Shown here: one piece after another, positions 16,747-27,298 of the stretch
Position numbering within the stretch: position 1 is the stretch's first letter
How the letters are laid out: each line of letters begins with the position of its first letter
Source: Bradyrhizobium sp. PSBB068
GTDB taxonomy: Bacteria > Pseudomonadota > Alphaproteobacteria > Rhizobiales > Xanthobacteraceae
Length of the DNA: 64,000 nt
Direction: 5' to 3'
NCBI GenBank assembly: GCA_016839165.1
Contig: CP069300.1
Coordinates: forward strand, 3,534,001 to 3,598,000
Notes under the pieces: model-generated
Told to the model about the DNA's origin: nothing
The model's input: only the letters and a program-made list of their open reading frames with translations
The model's database searches: none
Program-made: the position numbers and the translations under genes

Positions 16747-17736
16747 TCAGCCGAGGACGTCCTGGTTGATTACATTCTGGCGCAGCGGATTGCCGTCCAG
16801 CACGCTCAGGATATTGCGCGCGGTCTGCTCGCTCATGCGATCGACGGCCTCGACGGTCACGCCGGCCACATGCGGTGCCATGATCACGTTGGGCAAGGCG
16901 TGCAGGGGCTGGCCAACCGGCGGCGGCTCGACCTCGAACACATCGAGACCGGCGCCGGCGAGCTTGCCCGACACCAGCGCGTCGTGCAGCGCATTCTCGT
17001 CGACGATGCCGCCGCGGGCGGTGTTGATGAGGTAGGCGGTCGGCTTCATCAGCCTGATCCGCGCGGCGTTGAACAGGCCGACGGTCTCGGGCGACTTCGG
17101 GCAGTGGATGGTGACGAAATCCGCTCGCGGCAGCGCCGCCTCCAAGCTCGGCACGGCCTCGCAGCCGGCCGCGGTGATCTCGCTGGCGGGCTTGTAGGGA
17201 TCATAGACCAGCACGTTCATTTCCATCGCGAGGCAACGCTTGGCGGTGCGGGTGCCGATCCGGCCGAAGCCCACGATCAAAACGGTCTTGCCGTAGAGAT
17301 CGAAGGGCAGCACGCCGAGCCGGCTCGCCCAGGTGCCGTCCTTGACCATCGAGTGCATTTCCTGCGCGCGCTTGGCCAGCGTCAGCATCATGAACAAGGC
17401 ATGCTCCGCGACCGACGGCGAGTTCGCGGTGCCTGCGACCATCAGCGGCACCTTGCGGCGGGACAGCGCCGGCACGTCGACCGCGTCGTAACCAACGCCG
17501 ATCCGGGTCACCACCAGCATGCCCTTGGAGGCCTCGAGCTCCGCCTCGCCGAAGCGGGTGGCGCCGAGCGCCACACCATGGACCGGCGCGTGCTGCTCCA
17601 GCATCGCCTGGAAGTCCTTGGCCGAGATCAGGTTGGGAAATTCGATGAGTTCGACGTCGTCCCGCTCGTTGAGGAGCGCCCGTGCCCCCGGTGACAGAGT
17701 CTGGGTGATGAAAATCTTCTTCTTGTTGGTGGCCAT
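16747..17736 (-). CDS. NAD-dependent D-2-hydroxyacid dehydrogenase
   Basis: A 329-residue member of the D-isomer-specific 2-hydroxyacid dehydrogenase family (phosphoglycerate / hydroxypyruvate / glyoxylate reductase type). The Rossmann motif VGFGRIGTRTAKR, the RGGIVDE segment with catalytic Arg, and the APHVAG segment with the catalytic His are present. ATG 17736 follows AAGGGCAGGAA. It lies 29 bases downstream of the ABC ATPase gene, so it is probably an operon member that processes the imported compound. Confidence 0.9.
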   Translation of the reverse strand: MATNKKKIFITQTLSPGARALLNERDDVELIEFPNLISAKDFQAMLEQHAPVHGVALGATRFGEAELEASKGMLVVTRIGVGYDAVDVPALSRRKVPLMVAGTANSPSVAEHALFMMLTLAKRAQEMHSMVKDGTWASRLGVLPFDLYGKTVLIVGFGRIGTRTAKRCLAMEMNVLVYDPYKPASEITAAGCEAVPSLEAALPRADFVTIHCPKSPETVGLFNAARIRLMKPTAYLINTARGGIVDENALHDALVSGKLAGAGLDVFEVEPPPVGQPLHALPNVIMAPHVAGVTVEAVDRMSEQTARNILSVLDGNPLRQNVINQDVLG

Positions 17737-17765
17737 TTCCTGCCCTTGAGGTTTCTTGTAAGCCG

Positions 17766-18866
<1,101 letters not shown>

Positions 18867-18887
18867 GAATTCCTACCCTTGTCGCGT

Positions 18888-19799
18888 TCAACCCTTCGTC
18901 GCACCGGCGGTCAGGCCGGCAATGTAGTAGTCCATCAGGAAAGCGTAGATGATCAGCGGCGGCGCGGCGCCGAGCAGGGCGCCGGTCATGATCTGTCCCC
19001 AGTTGAAGACGTCGCCTTTGATCAAGGTGGTGATGATGCCGACCGGCAGTACGAGCTGATCCGTCGAGGTCGTGAACACCAGCGGATAGAGGAACTGGGC
19101 CCAGGAAACCGTGAAGGCAAAGATCGTGGCCGCGATCAGGCCTGGCAGGGCGACCGGGATGAAGATCCGGGTCAGCGTCTGGAACCAGCTCGCGCCATCG
19201 ATGATCGCGGCTTCGTCGAGCTCCTTCGGGATCGAGGCGAAATAGCCGATCATGATCCAGGTGCAGAACGGCACCGTCAGCGTCGGATAGATGAACAGCA
19301 GCACGTACCAGCGATTGACGAGCTGGATGCCAGTCCAGTCGCCGAACACGGCGAACATCTTGAACAGCGGGATGAACAGCAGGCTGTCCGGGATGAGATA
19401 GGTGAGGAACACGCCGGTCGCGAGCGTCGCCGAGCCCCAGAATTTCATCCGCGCCAGCGCAAAGGCGGCCGGCACGCTGATCAGCATCGTGATGGTGACG
19501 ACGATGATCGAGACCCAGGCCGAATTCCAGAAGAAGCGCAGGAACTGGTTCGAGGTCAGCAGCTGGACGTAGTTTTCGAGTGTGGGTTGATGCACCCACC
19601 ACGGATTGGTCGCCGCTGAAATCTCCGCGCTACCCTTCAGCGACGTGATCAGCATGTAGAATGGCGGTGTCAGCGAGAAGATCGCAAACAGCGTCAGGAA
19701 GAAATAGGACCAGCGCAGCGCCCAGGTCCGGTCACGGCTCATGCTGCCGTATTTCACCTTGCGCGTCGGTCCCGCCTTGTCGATCGTCACGGTGCTCAT
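18888..19799 (-). CDS. Carbohydrate ABC importer permease (MalG/UgpE type)
   Basis: A 303-residue inner-membrane permease with six predicted helices and the cytoplasmic EAA loop (ELDEAAIIDGASWFQ) that docks on the ATPase. ATG 19799 overlaps the stop of the upstream permease in a TGATG arrangement, so translation is coupled. The longer open frame to 20090 overlaps the neighbouring permease and is discarded. Confidence 0.93.
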   Translation of the reverse strand: MSTVTIDKAGPTRKVKYGSMSRDRTWALRWSYFFLTLFAIFSLTPPFYMLITSLKGSAEISAATNPWWVHQPTLENYVQLLTSNQFLRFFWNSAWVSIIVVTITMLISVPAAFALARMKFWGSATLATGVFLTYLIPDSLLFIPLFKMFAVFGDWTGIQLVNRWYVLLFIYPTLTVPFCTWIMIGYFASIPKELDEAAIIDGASWFQTLTRIFIPVALPGLIAATIFAFTVSWAQFLYPLVFTTSTDQLVLPVGIITTLIKGDVFNWGQIMTGALLGAAPPLIIYAFLMDYYIAGLTAGATKG

Positions 19800-20737
19800 C
19801 AGGATTCGTTGCCGCGTTTGGTGATGTCGCGCAGGATGAAGATCGCCGCGACAGCGAGGATCGGCACCATGAACAGCGAGACGCTGGCGCCGAGCGGAAT
19901 GTCGCTGCCCTCGATGCCGACGCGGAACGCCCAGGTTGCGAAGATGTGGGTGTGGTCGAGCGGGCCGCCCGCGGTCAGGATGCGGACGATGTCGAAATTG
20001 GCGAAGGTCACGATCAGCGAGAAGAGCGTCGTGATCGCGATGATGTTGCGCATCATCGGCAGGGTCACGTACCAGATGCGCTGCCACCAATTGGCGCCGT
20101 CGATTGCCGCCGCCTCATAGAGCTGCTCGGGTACCGATTTCAGCGCCGCCAGATACATGATCATGAAGAACGGCGCGCCGTACCAGACATTGACCAGGAT
20201 CACCGAGAACCGCGCCCACATTGCGTCGCCGGTCCACGGGATCGGCCCGATGCCGAAGATGGAGAGCGTATAGTTGAACGCGCTGTAGGACGGGTCGAAC
20301 AGCCACAGCCAGGCCAGCGTACTCATCGCCGGCGGGATCACCCACGGCACCAGCAGCATGCCGCGCCATTTGCGCTGCTTGTTGGCGGGCACGTTGTGCA
20401 CAAAATGCGCGACGATGAAGCCGATCAGCGCTTTGAAGATCACCGCGGAGATCGCGAAAATGCAGGATTGCTTGACCACCAGCCAGAAAGTGTCGCGCTT
20501 GAACAGGAACTCGAAATTGCCGAAGCCGACGAACTTCGTCATCGCCTTGTTCAGCGTCGCCAGATGCAGCGAATAGATCGCCGGATAGATCACCAGCACG
20601 GCGATCAGCAGGATCAACGGCAGCGTCATCAGGAACGCGGACATCGACTTGCGCCGCAGCGCGTTGCGCAGGCCGACCCGTCTACGCCCCGACTGGGCTG
20701 CAGCTGTGCGGTTGGACTGGAATGCGACATCGACCAT
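19799..20737 (-). CDS. Carbohydrate ABC importer permease (MalF/UgpA type)
   Basis: A 312-residue permease with an N-terminal cytoplasmic basic segment (residues 1-32), six membrane helices and the EAA loop (QLYEAAAIDGANWWQ). It pairs with the permease encoded next. It follows the binding-protein gene after 115 bases, a gap in which an expression-tuning element could lie. Confidence 0.93.
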   Translation of the reverse strand: MVDVAFQSNRTAAAQSGRRRVGLRNALRRKSMSAFLMTLPLILLIAVLVIYPAIYSLHLATLNKAMTKFVGFGNFEFLFKRDTFWLVVKQSCIFAISAVIFKALIGFIVAHFVHNVPANKQRKWRGMLLVPWVIPPAMSTLAWLWLFDPSYSAFNYTLSIFGIGPIPWTGDAMWARFSVILVNVWYGAPFFMIMYLAALKSVPEQLYEAAAIDGANWWQRIWYVTLPMMRNIIAITTLFSLIVTFANFDIVRILTAGGPLDHTHIFATWAFRVGIEGSDIPLGASVSLFMVPILAVAAIFILRDITKRGNES

Positions 20738-20852
20738 AACGGAGGTCCCTCGCGCGGGTTGGTTGCACAGCTCGCCGGTTCGGCGGTCGGGGTACGAAAA
20801 CGAGACCTCGCGCGACCGGCACTATCTGCGGCCGCGCGGGGCTCGATTGCCG

Positions 20853-22193
20853 TCAGCTTCGCATGAAGCCTTCGCACTCGCCCTCGGCCCAGGCTAGCGT
20901 CTTCTCCATGGCTTCACCCTGGTAGTACCGCAGGCACATCTTGGTCAGGGTGGCCTGGAAGTAGATCTGCTGCGCGACCTTGGGCGGTGCAGGCGAGGCC
21001 GCAATCGACAGCGTCTGGTGCTTGTAGGGGTTCGGGTAGTGATAGAGCGTGCCCTTGGGCGGGCCTTGCTCTTCCCAGACCTTCAATGTCGTGAGCTTCT
21101 CGTAGGCCGGCAGGTCGTAGCCGCCGCTCGCGACCACCATCTTCTCGATCGACGCAGGTTGCGACAGGAAGGAAAGCAGGCTCTTGGCCGCCTCCTTGTT
21201 CTTTGAGAACGACCAGATCGACCAGAAGAACGGCAGATAGGGCGCAAAACGTCCCTTCGGGCCGGCCGGGAACCCGTGCGTCCAGCATTGCTCCGCGACT
21301 TGCGGCGCGTCGCGCTTGGCAACCGCCCACGCGCTCGGCGGGTTCATGATCATCGCGCCTTTGCCCGCGACCAGCCATTTGTTGTTGGAGGCATCGTCCC
21401 ATGCGGCGACGTCTGGCGGCAGGAAGGCGAGCAGCTTCTTGTAGAATTCGAGCGACTGGCGCACCGCGTCGGTCTTGACGGTCAAATTGCCCTTGGCGTC
21501 GACCAGCTGCGCACCGAACGACTGGAAGATCGCACCGGCGGTGTCGACACTGTCGCTGGTCTCGCCGAGGCCGATACCGAACGGGAAGCCGGCCTTGTGG
21601 CAGGCTTCGGCCGCTTTGAGGAACGTATCGAGGGTCCAGTTATCCGCCTTCGGCGGGCTCCCGGCCGGATACATTTCCTGCACATCGATGCCGGCGTGCT
21701 TCTTCATCAGGTCGATGCGCGAGCAGGGGCCCTTGATCTGGCTGCCGACGCTGGCGGGAACGCCAAGCCATTTGCCGTCGGCCTGGCCGAGATACTTCAC
21801 CGTGCCATTGACCTCGCCATTCAGCTTGACGAGCGGGTCCATGATGTCGTTGACCGGCTCGAGCAGCTCGGCATTGGCCTGCGGCCACCACGTCGGCATC
21901 TGGAAGATATCGTGACCCGATTTCGCCTGCGCCTCGGCAGCGATGGTGACGATGTTCTTGTTGCCCTGGCTGGTGATGTAGTCGATCTGGACCTCGACCT
22001 TTTCCTTGGCGGCCCATTCATTGACCAGATCGGTGGACGCACTGTTCGCGCCCGGCACCCAGTGATCCCAGAAGCCCATCGAGAGCTTTCCGGCTGCGTA
22101 GGCGCCACGCACGTAGGGGGCTGTGATGAGCGCCGCCGATGACAGCGCTGTCGCTGCAACGAATTCTCGGCGTGAAAGCGTCTTCCGTGACAT
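20853..22193 (-). CDS. Tat-exported ABC substrate-binding protein (extracellular family 1)
   Basis: A 446-residue binding protein starting at ATG 22193 behind GGGAGGGAA. The N-terminus SRREFVAATAL is a twin-arginine signal, so the protein is folded before export, less common for sugar binding proteins. The body follows the MalE-like family 1 fold (DIFQMPTWW, PFGIGLGE, GAMIMNPPSAWA). It is the first gene of a probable six-gene operon. Trp-rich segments suggest an aromatic platform for a sugar or sugar-acid ligand; the ligand is unknown. Confidence 0.9.
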   Translation of the reverse strand: MSRKTLSRREFVAATALSSAALITAPYVRGAYAAGKLSMGFWDHWVPGANSASTDLVNEWAAKEKVEVQIDYITSQGNKNIVTIAAEAQAKSGHDIFQMPTWWPQANAELLEPVNDIMDPLVKLNGEVNGTVKYLGQADGKWLGVPASVGSQIKGPCSRIDLMKKHAGIDVQEMYPAGSPPKADNWTLDTFLKAAEACHKAGFPFGIGLGETSDSVDTAGAIFQSFGAQLVDAKGNLTVKTDAVRQSLEFYKKLLAFLPPDVAAWDDASNNKWLVAGKGAMIMNPPSAWAVAKRDAPQVAEQCWTHGFPAGPKGRFAPYLPFFWSIWSFSKNKEAAKSLLSFLSQPASIEKMVVASGGYDLPAYEKLTTLKVWEEQGPPKGTLYHYPNPYKHQTLSIAASPAPPKVAQQIYFQATLTKMCLRYYQGEAMEKTLAWAEGECEGFMRS

Positions 22194-22633
22194 GGCGTTC
22201 CCTCCCTGGCGAGCCACCGGACAAAAGACTTTTCGAATCCCGTTGTCGTTTTTGTGCGTCGCGTTCGCGCGACGTCGCGGGATTTCGTTCACACTGATCA
22301 GAACAGAATTGCCGGCGGCTGTCGAGAAACGAGATGCCCTTGTCGCGTAGTACTAACGTTGTGGTCAAATCGCAGGCAGTGCCGGCGTCACCGCGGATTA
22401 CAGCACCTGTTGAGATCTTGCTGCGGCGCACGCGAGACCTGCTGAACGCACGCGCCGACGGGTGCGCGGTTGAGCCGCAGCTCTCAAGTCTGCCTGACCG
22501 AACCCTGTTCCGTCATGTTGATGCCCGGTGCAGCCGATAGACTTGCCGAAGGGGGAGACGATAAAATTCGGATTCGTCGAGCCTGCCCGCCGCATCAACC
22601 CTGCAATCCACCATCGATCACGGAGACCCGATC
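22194..22633. other. 440-base divergent intergenic region
   Basis: This region lies between the binding-protein gene and the Spy-like gene, with regulatory sequence needed in both directions. I see no convincing ORF, repeat or terminator. No regulator gene for the importer lies next to it in the window. Confidence 0.5.
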
Positions 22634-23383
22634 ATGCTCATCCCGGTAGCGAAGCTGCGAGCACGATGGAGATTGTGCGCCGCGGTTGCGGCCACCACCG
22701 TCACGCTGCTTGCAGTGCCTCATATGGTCGATGCGCAGATCGTGCAGGGGGTCGAGCAGGGCGCGCGCGAAGGCAACAAGGCTGCCGGACCGGTCGGCGG
22801 GGTTCTCGGCGGAGCCATCGGCGGCGTGGTCGGGGTCGTGACCGGCGTGACCGGGGTGTTGACCGGCAACAACGGCAACCCCAATGCCGGCAACAGCAAG
22901 AACGCACAGGCGCCGGCGTCCGGTGACAAGCAGGGCGCTAAGGCCGCCAAATCGGCCAAGGCCGCCGCCAAGGACAAGGGCGCCAAACAAGCGCCGACGG
23001 TGCTGACCCAGGCCGGCGCACCGCAGCTCACGGCCGAACAGATCGTCGCCAACAGCGACGCCAACATCGAGCGGATCAAGAAGGAGCTCAACCTGACGCC
23101 GGAGCAGGAGAAGAACTGGGCCGGCTTCAACAGCGCGATGCACTATCTCGGCCACAATGGCGCGGACCGGCTCAACCTGCGCATTGCACGCGCGCAGCGA
23201 GATCCGCCTGACGACATCATCGAGCAGATGCGCAACGAGGCCCAGTTCCTCAACGATCGCGCGGTCGATCAGCGCGGCGTGGCGGACGCCGCCGAGCCGC
23301 TGTTTGCGAGCCTCGACGACAAGCAGAAGCAAATCTTCATCAACGAAATGGTTCGCCTCAGCCACGAGCGCGGGCTCGACTAA
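22634..23383 (+). CDS. Exported Spy/CpxP-like LTxxQ protein
   Basis: A 249-residue exported protein. An N-terminal signal/anchor (AAVAATTVTLLAVPHMVDA) is followed by a Gly/Val-rich segment (residues about 50-80, GGVLGGAIGGVVGVV), an Ala/Lys-rich linker, and a C-terminal helical domain with the LTPEQEKNW motif of the Spy/CpxP family. Such proteins are periplasmic chaperones or envelope-stress sensors. The Gly-zipper-like segment ahead of the domain could contact the membrane. A long inverted repeat follows the gene. Confidence 0.8.
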   Translation: MLIPVAKLRARWRLCAAVAATTVTLLAVPHMVDAQIVQGVEQGAREGNKAAGPVGGVLGGAIGGVVGVVTGVTGVLTGNNGNPNAGNSKNAQAPASGDKQGAKAAKSAKAAAKDKGAKQAPTVLTQAGAPQLTAEQIVANSDANIERIKKELNLTPEQEKNWAGFNSAMHYLGHNGADRLNLRIARAQRDPPDDIIEQMRNEAQFLNDRAVDQRGVADAAEPLFASLDDKQKQIFINEMVRLSHERGLD

Positions 23384-23398
23384 GCGCGAAGTGGGGAC

Positions 23399-23454
23399 GA
23401 ATAGCCGGGCCACCATGCCCTGGGGTAGGTTAAAGGCGCAGCACCCGGCTATTC
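23399..23454 (+). other. Long stem-loop after the Spy-like gene
   Basis: GAATAGCCGGG (23399-23409) and its exact complement CCCGGCTATTC (23444-23454) frame a 34-base loop sixteen bases after the stop codon. No T-tract follows. It may protect the 3' end, end transcription with Rho, or be part of a small RNA. Confidence 0.45.
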
Positions 23455-23621
23455 TGCCGCAGCGGCGCGGCCCGGTTAATTCGTCATTCAATGTTGAAGA
23501 AAAACCGACCGGATCACGCCCGAGTGATGGCCGAGTCAGGGCCTTGTCGGGAACCGCTTTCGCAATGGGAAATATTGGCCGGCGCTTTGCGTCGGCGATT
23601 TGTTGAGCAGGGAAATCCGCT

Positions 23622-24023
23622 TCAGCTCTTGGGGAAGTTCAGCTCCACGCCGACGCCGTCGGGATCGTAGAGGAATATCTGGGTGTCGCCGGTGCGCGGC
23701 ACGATCTGCTCGCGGAAGCTGATGTTGTTCGCCTGGAGGCGCTTGCGTACGGCATCGACGTCGGTCGCGGCAAAGGCGATATGGTCGAGACGACCGGTGT
23801 CCTCATATTTCTTCTCCGTCCCACGCACGACGATGCCGTCGCGTGGCTTGCGGGTGCCCATTAAATGGACGGCGGCCTGGCCGCCGGAATAGAGCCAGTA
23901 GCCGGGGAAATCGAGCGGCGGCCGATCGCCATTCTCGAGCCCGAGCACGTCGCAATAGAACGCCTTGGTCTTCTCCAGATCCTGCGGCTCGATGGTGAAA
24001 TGCTGCAGTCCGCCCAATGGCAT
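23622..24023 (-). CDS. VOC (glyoxalase/bleomycin-resistance/dioxygenase) family protein
   Basis: A 133-residue protein with one vicinal-oxygen-chelate module pair. It begins GGLQHFTIEPQDL (metal-ligand His), has LDHIAFAATDVDAV as the second half, and ends YDPDGVGVELNF with the metal-binding Glu. It could be a small dioxygenase, isomerase or resistance protein. It lies 24 bases after the flavin monooxygenase-like gene, the third gene of a probable three-gene operon, so it may act on a product of that enzyme. Confidence 0.87.
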   Translation of the reverse strand: MPLGGLQHFTIEPQDLEKTKAFYCDVLGLENGDRPPLDFPGYWLYSGGQAAVHLMGTRKPRDGIVVRGTEKKYEDTGRLDHIAFAATDVDAVRKRLQANNISFREQIVPRTGDTQIFLYDPDGVGVELNFPKS

Positions 24024-24047
24024 GGTTCTTCTCCCTGAGAATTCAGA

Positions 24048-25235
24048 TCAGACGAAGCTGAGGTCGGCATCGACGCCGAGCATCCAGGCGCCGACGGTCT
24101 CGAAATGGCTCAAGCGTCCCTGCAGCTGCTGGGTCACGGTGTGGATGTCGCGGAAGCGGCGTTCCAGCGGATGGCCGTCGAAGATCGCGGTGGCGCCGGC
24201 CGTGCTGTAGGCGAAGTCGACGGCTTCCCGCGCCTTGTGGATGGCGTGCGTTGCCGCCATCCGGATCGTCATGCGCTGCGCGACCGTGATGCTGTGGCCG
24301 GCAACCAGGTCTTTCCAGATGTCCGCCATCGACTGCAGCAGGAAGGCGCGGGCGGCGCGCAGACTGACCTCGGCCTGGGCGAGGCCGGATTGCACCACGG
24401 CATTGTCGCGCAAGGTCGTCTTCATGCCGCGCGGCACCTTGTTGCGGGCGACGTCGACGAAATTGTCCAGTGCGCTGCGGGCGATGCCGCAGGCGACCCC
24501 GGCGAAACCGACCTGGTAGCAGGTGTGGTTGCTCATCCGGTACAGCGGCCCGTTCTCGCGGCACTCGCGGTCGAATTCGCGGGTGATCGAATGGTCCGAG
24601 CGGACGAAGAAGTCGTTGAGCGCGAACTGGTCGCTGGCGGTGCCGCGCAGCCCGACCGTGTTCCAGATGTCGGTCCATTCGACGTCCTCGGTCCGCACCA
24701 GCATGGTGCGCTCGAGCTGCTCGCCGTTGGCGTCGCGGCGCGGCGAGCCGTCCGCGGCGTAGATCGGGCAGTGGGCGCCGAGCCAGGTGGCGTGCCGCCC
24801 GCCAGACGCGAATGACCAGACCCCGCTGACGCGGTAGCCACCCGCGCATTCGATCGCCTTGACCTTCGGGCCGGGGCCCCAGGCCAGCACGGCGCGCGGG
24901 TCGGCAAACATCTCCTGCGCGACCGGCAGGTCGAGATAGGCGGCCGACATCGCGCAGCCGCCGGCCTGGCTCAGGCACCACGCCGTTGAGGCATCAGCCT
25001 TGGCGATGGTCTCGATGACATGGAAGAAGGTGACGGGATCGGTCTCGATCCCGTTGGTCGAACGCGGCAACAGCAGGCGGAACAGCCGCGCCTCATGCAG
25101 CCGGTCGAGCAAATCGGGCGGCAGCCGGCGGGTTGTCTCAATTTCGTCGGAGGCGGCCGCAACCACGTCCCGGACCGCCTCGGCGCGGGCGATCACGTCA
25201 CGGTCGCCGGCAAGATCCGCAGAAGTCGTATTCAT
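24048..25235 (-). CDS. Acyl-CoA-dehydrogenase-fold flavin monooxygenase
   Basis: A 395-residue acyl-CoA dehydrogenase superfamily protein. The pattern VSGVWSFASGGRHATW and the C-terminal dehydrogenase domain with no catalytic Glu in the usual place resemble the HsaA / p-hydroxyphenylacetate hydroxylase group, which uses reduced flavin to hydroxylate aromatics or oxidise S or N compounds (DszC-like). The N-terminus (ARAEAVRDVVAAASDEIETTRRLPPDLLDRL) is typical. A reductase gene is not adjacent. Operon: MFS transporter (11-base gap), this gene, VOC protein. Confidence 0.83.
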   Translation of the reverse strand: MNTTSADLAGDRDVIARAEAVRDVVAAASDEIETTRRLPPDLLDRLHEARLFRLLLPRSTNGIETDPVTFFHVIETIAKADASTAWCLSQAGGCAMSAAYLDLPVAQEMFADPRAVLAWGPGPKVKAIECAGGYRVSGVWSFASGGRHATWLGAHCPIYAADGSPRRDANGEQLERTMLVRTEDVEWTDIWNTVGLRGTASDQFALNDFFVRSDHSITREFDRECRENGPLYRMSNHTCYQVGFAGVACGIARSALDNFVDVARNKVPRGMKTTLRDNAVVQSGLAQAEVSLRAARAFLLQSMADIWKDLVAGHSITVAQRMTIRMAATHAIHKAREAVDFAYSTAGATAIFDGHPLERRFRDIHTVTQQLQGRLSHFETVGAWMLGVDADLSFV

Positions 25236-25246
25236 GTCCGCCTCCC

Positions 25247-26653
25247 TCAGGCGCGCCGGATCGTTGCGGAGGCCGCGACGTCAGCCGCCGCGTTGAGCTC
25301 CCGGTCGATCTGCTCGATCGATTTGCCGCGGGTCTCAAGCCCGAAGAACAGATAGACCGCGCCCGCCATCAGGAACCAGCAGCCGAGATAGACGAAGGCG
25401 GTCGGGATCTGGGTCAGCGGCACGTCCGGCTTGAGATAGTTGCTCGAGCCGACGATCAAGGCGAGGCCGACCGGCCCGATGATCTTGCCGATGCCGCCGA
25501 AGCCGTAGGCGGATCCCATGCCCGTGGTGCGCAGATGCGACGGCCAGACCTCCGCGGCATAGGGGCCGACGATCGCAAAGCCGCCGTCGGCGAAGAAGAA
25601 GGCTGCGCCGAGCAGCAGCCAGAACGCCGACATGCCGAACAGCGTCGCGTCGTAGTGATAGCCGGCAATGATGGTCAGCGCTCCGGCGCCGAAGCCGAGC
25701 AGGCCGCCGGCCACGCGCCGTCCCAATAGCTCCGAGAAATACGAGAACGAGAGGCGGCCGAGGAAGCCGGTGACGCTGAGCAGGATCATCATCTTGGCAG
25801 CCTCCTGCGGCGTGACCTTGAGCAGCAGCACGAACAGCGCGGGCGCCCATAGCGTGATGCCGTAGACGCCGGTCTGCGCGCCGGCATTGCCGAGCCAGGA
25901 GACGATCAGGCTGCGCGGATATTTGAACAGGTCGAACCAGCTCGTCTTGACGATCGGGCCGGCGTCGGCCGCGCTCGGCAAAGGCAGTTCCGATGGCGGC
26001 ACCTCGAGCGCCCAGGCGAGCGACTTGCGGGCGTCGTCGTAGCGTCCCTGCCGGCACAGCCAGCGCGGCGACTCGGGAACCCAGAGCCTGACCAGCAGCA
26101 CCAGGACCGCCGGCAGCACGCCGATCGCAAACAGCAGCCGCCACTGATCGGTGCCCATGATCGCGCCCAGCACCGCGCCAAGGCCGACGCCGAGCGGGAT
26201 CACGCAGGTGACGAGGCCGCCGACCCAACCGCGCTTGTGCGAGGGCATGAACTCCTGCACCAGCGGCAGGTCGACGCAATACAGGCCGCCGACGCCGGTG
26301 CCGACGAAGAAGCGCAGGATCGCCAGGTAAACCCAGCCATTGTCGGGGGTGAAATAGAGCAGGCCGGTCGCGATCGAGAAGTTCAGCACCGTGCCGATGA
26401 AGACGATGCGGCGCCCGACGCGGTCGGCGAGCCAGCCCCAGAGATAGGCGCCGATGATGGCGCCGATGCCGGAACTCATCAGCACGGTGGCCGACTGGCC
26501 GAAGGTGAGCTTCCACGGGCCGATCAGGAAGGCGAGCACAAAGCCGATCAGGAAGTAGTCGAAGAATTCCAGCGCATCGCCGATGATGGCCGCGGCAAGG
26601 ATCTTGATCTGGTTGCCGGTCAGAGTCGTCCGGCGATCGAGAATCTCGAACAT
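25247..26653 (-). CDS. MFS transporter, sugar-porter/MHS-like
   Basis: A 468-residue transporter of about twelve helices. The loop 2-3 signature GWLADRVGRR and the C-terminal FGLETRGKSIEQID (PETKG-like) place it in the sugar-porter or metabolite:H+ symporter branch of the major facilitator superfamily. Start ATG 26653 is preferred over 26668. As first gene of the operon with the flavin monooxygenase and VOC genes it probably imports their substrate. Confidence 0.9.
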   Translation of the reverse strand: MFEILDRRTTLTGNQIKILAAAIIGDALEFFDYFLIGFVLAFLIGPWKLTFGQSATVLMSSGIGAIIGAYLWGWLADRVGRRIVFIGTVLNFSIATGLLYFTPDNGWVYLAILRFFVGTGVGGLYCVDLPLVQEFMPSHKRGWVGGLVTCVIPLGVGLGAVLGAIMGTDQWRLLFAIGVLPAVLVLLVRLWVPESPRWLCRQGRYDDARKSLAWALEVPPSELPLPSAADAGPIVKTSWFDLFKYPRSLIVSWLGNAGAQTGVYGITLWAPALFVLLLKVTPQEAAKMMILLSVTGFLGRLSFSYFSELLGRRVAGGLLGFGAGALTIIAGYHYDATLFGMSAFWLLLGAAFFFADGGFAIVGPYAAEVWPSHLRTTGMGSAYGFGGIGKIIGPVGLALIVGSSNYLKPDVPLTQIPTAFVYLGCWFLMAGAVYLFFGLETRGKSIEQIDRELNAAADVAASATIRRA

Positions 26654-26920
26654 GGCGCGTCTCCCCATGGCGCCTGTTCATTGTTGTTGGGAGCGTGCGT
26701 TGCGCCAGCGCATCGCCCATAGGATGAAGCTATCCTTGCGCCGTCGCGAACGGCAAGCCCGCACCGACGCGGGGCTCATCTGCACGGACGCGATAAGCAA
26801 TCCGGCTTACTGCTGCGCACAAATCGTAGTGCGAAAACCCGAAGTGGGCGGCACCAGCCGTTGACTCCGGCAATGCCGATCCCCCACGTTTGGGTACACA
26901 AAGCTTGGGGGGCAGGCCGG

Positions 26921-27172
26921 GTGGACGAAAAGCGCAAGCATCCGCGAACCGAGGTCAATGAACCCGGCTATGTCTCGTCGGGCGGTTCGGTCATGCATTG
27001 CACGATCGTGAACATTTCGCCGGAAGGCGCCGCCATCGAGGTCGAGAATCCGGCCTTCGTCCCGCACAGATTCCGCCTGATGATGGCCCGTGAGGCATCC
27101 GTCGTCTATGAGTGCCAGGTGATCTGGAGCAAGAAGACCCGGATCGGAGTGAGCTTCGTGGCGACCGCGTGA
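26921..27172 (+). CDS. PilZ-domain protein
   Basis: An 83-residue single PilZ domain starting at GTG 26921. The RxxxR-type segment (KRKHPRTEVN) and the NISPEGAAIEVE segment (matching (D/N)xSxxG) of c-di-GMP-binding PilZ domains are visible. Stand-alone PilZ proteins couple c-di-GMP to motility or polysaccharide outputs. The frame is open upstream to 26861, but that part does not resemble the family. No partner genes are adjacent. Confidence 0.85.
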   Translation: MDEKRKHPRTEVNEPGYVSSGGSVMHCTIVNISPEGAAIEVENPAFVPHRFRLMMAREASVVYECQVIWSKKTRIGVSFVATA

Positions 27173-27298
27173 GCGCGGCGATCAGCAACTGTCCTAGCGG
27201 CGCGCCGGAGCCGCCTGGAATGGCCGTCTGCCGATTACGGACGGCGCGTTGCGCCGGCGGCTTCGTTCCGGGTCATGCGAAAATCCCTTGAACCCGTG

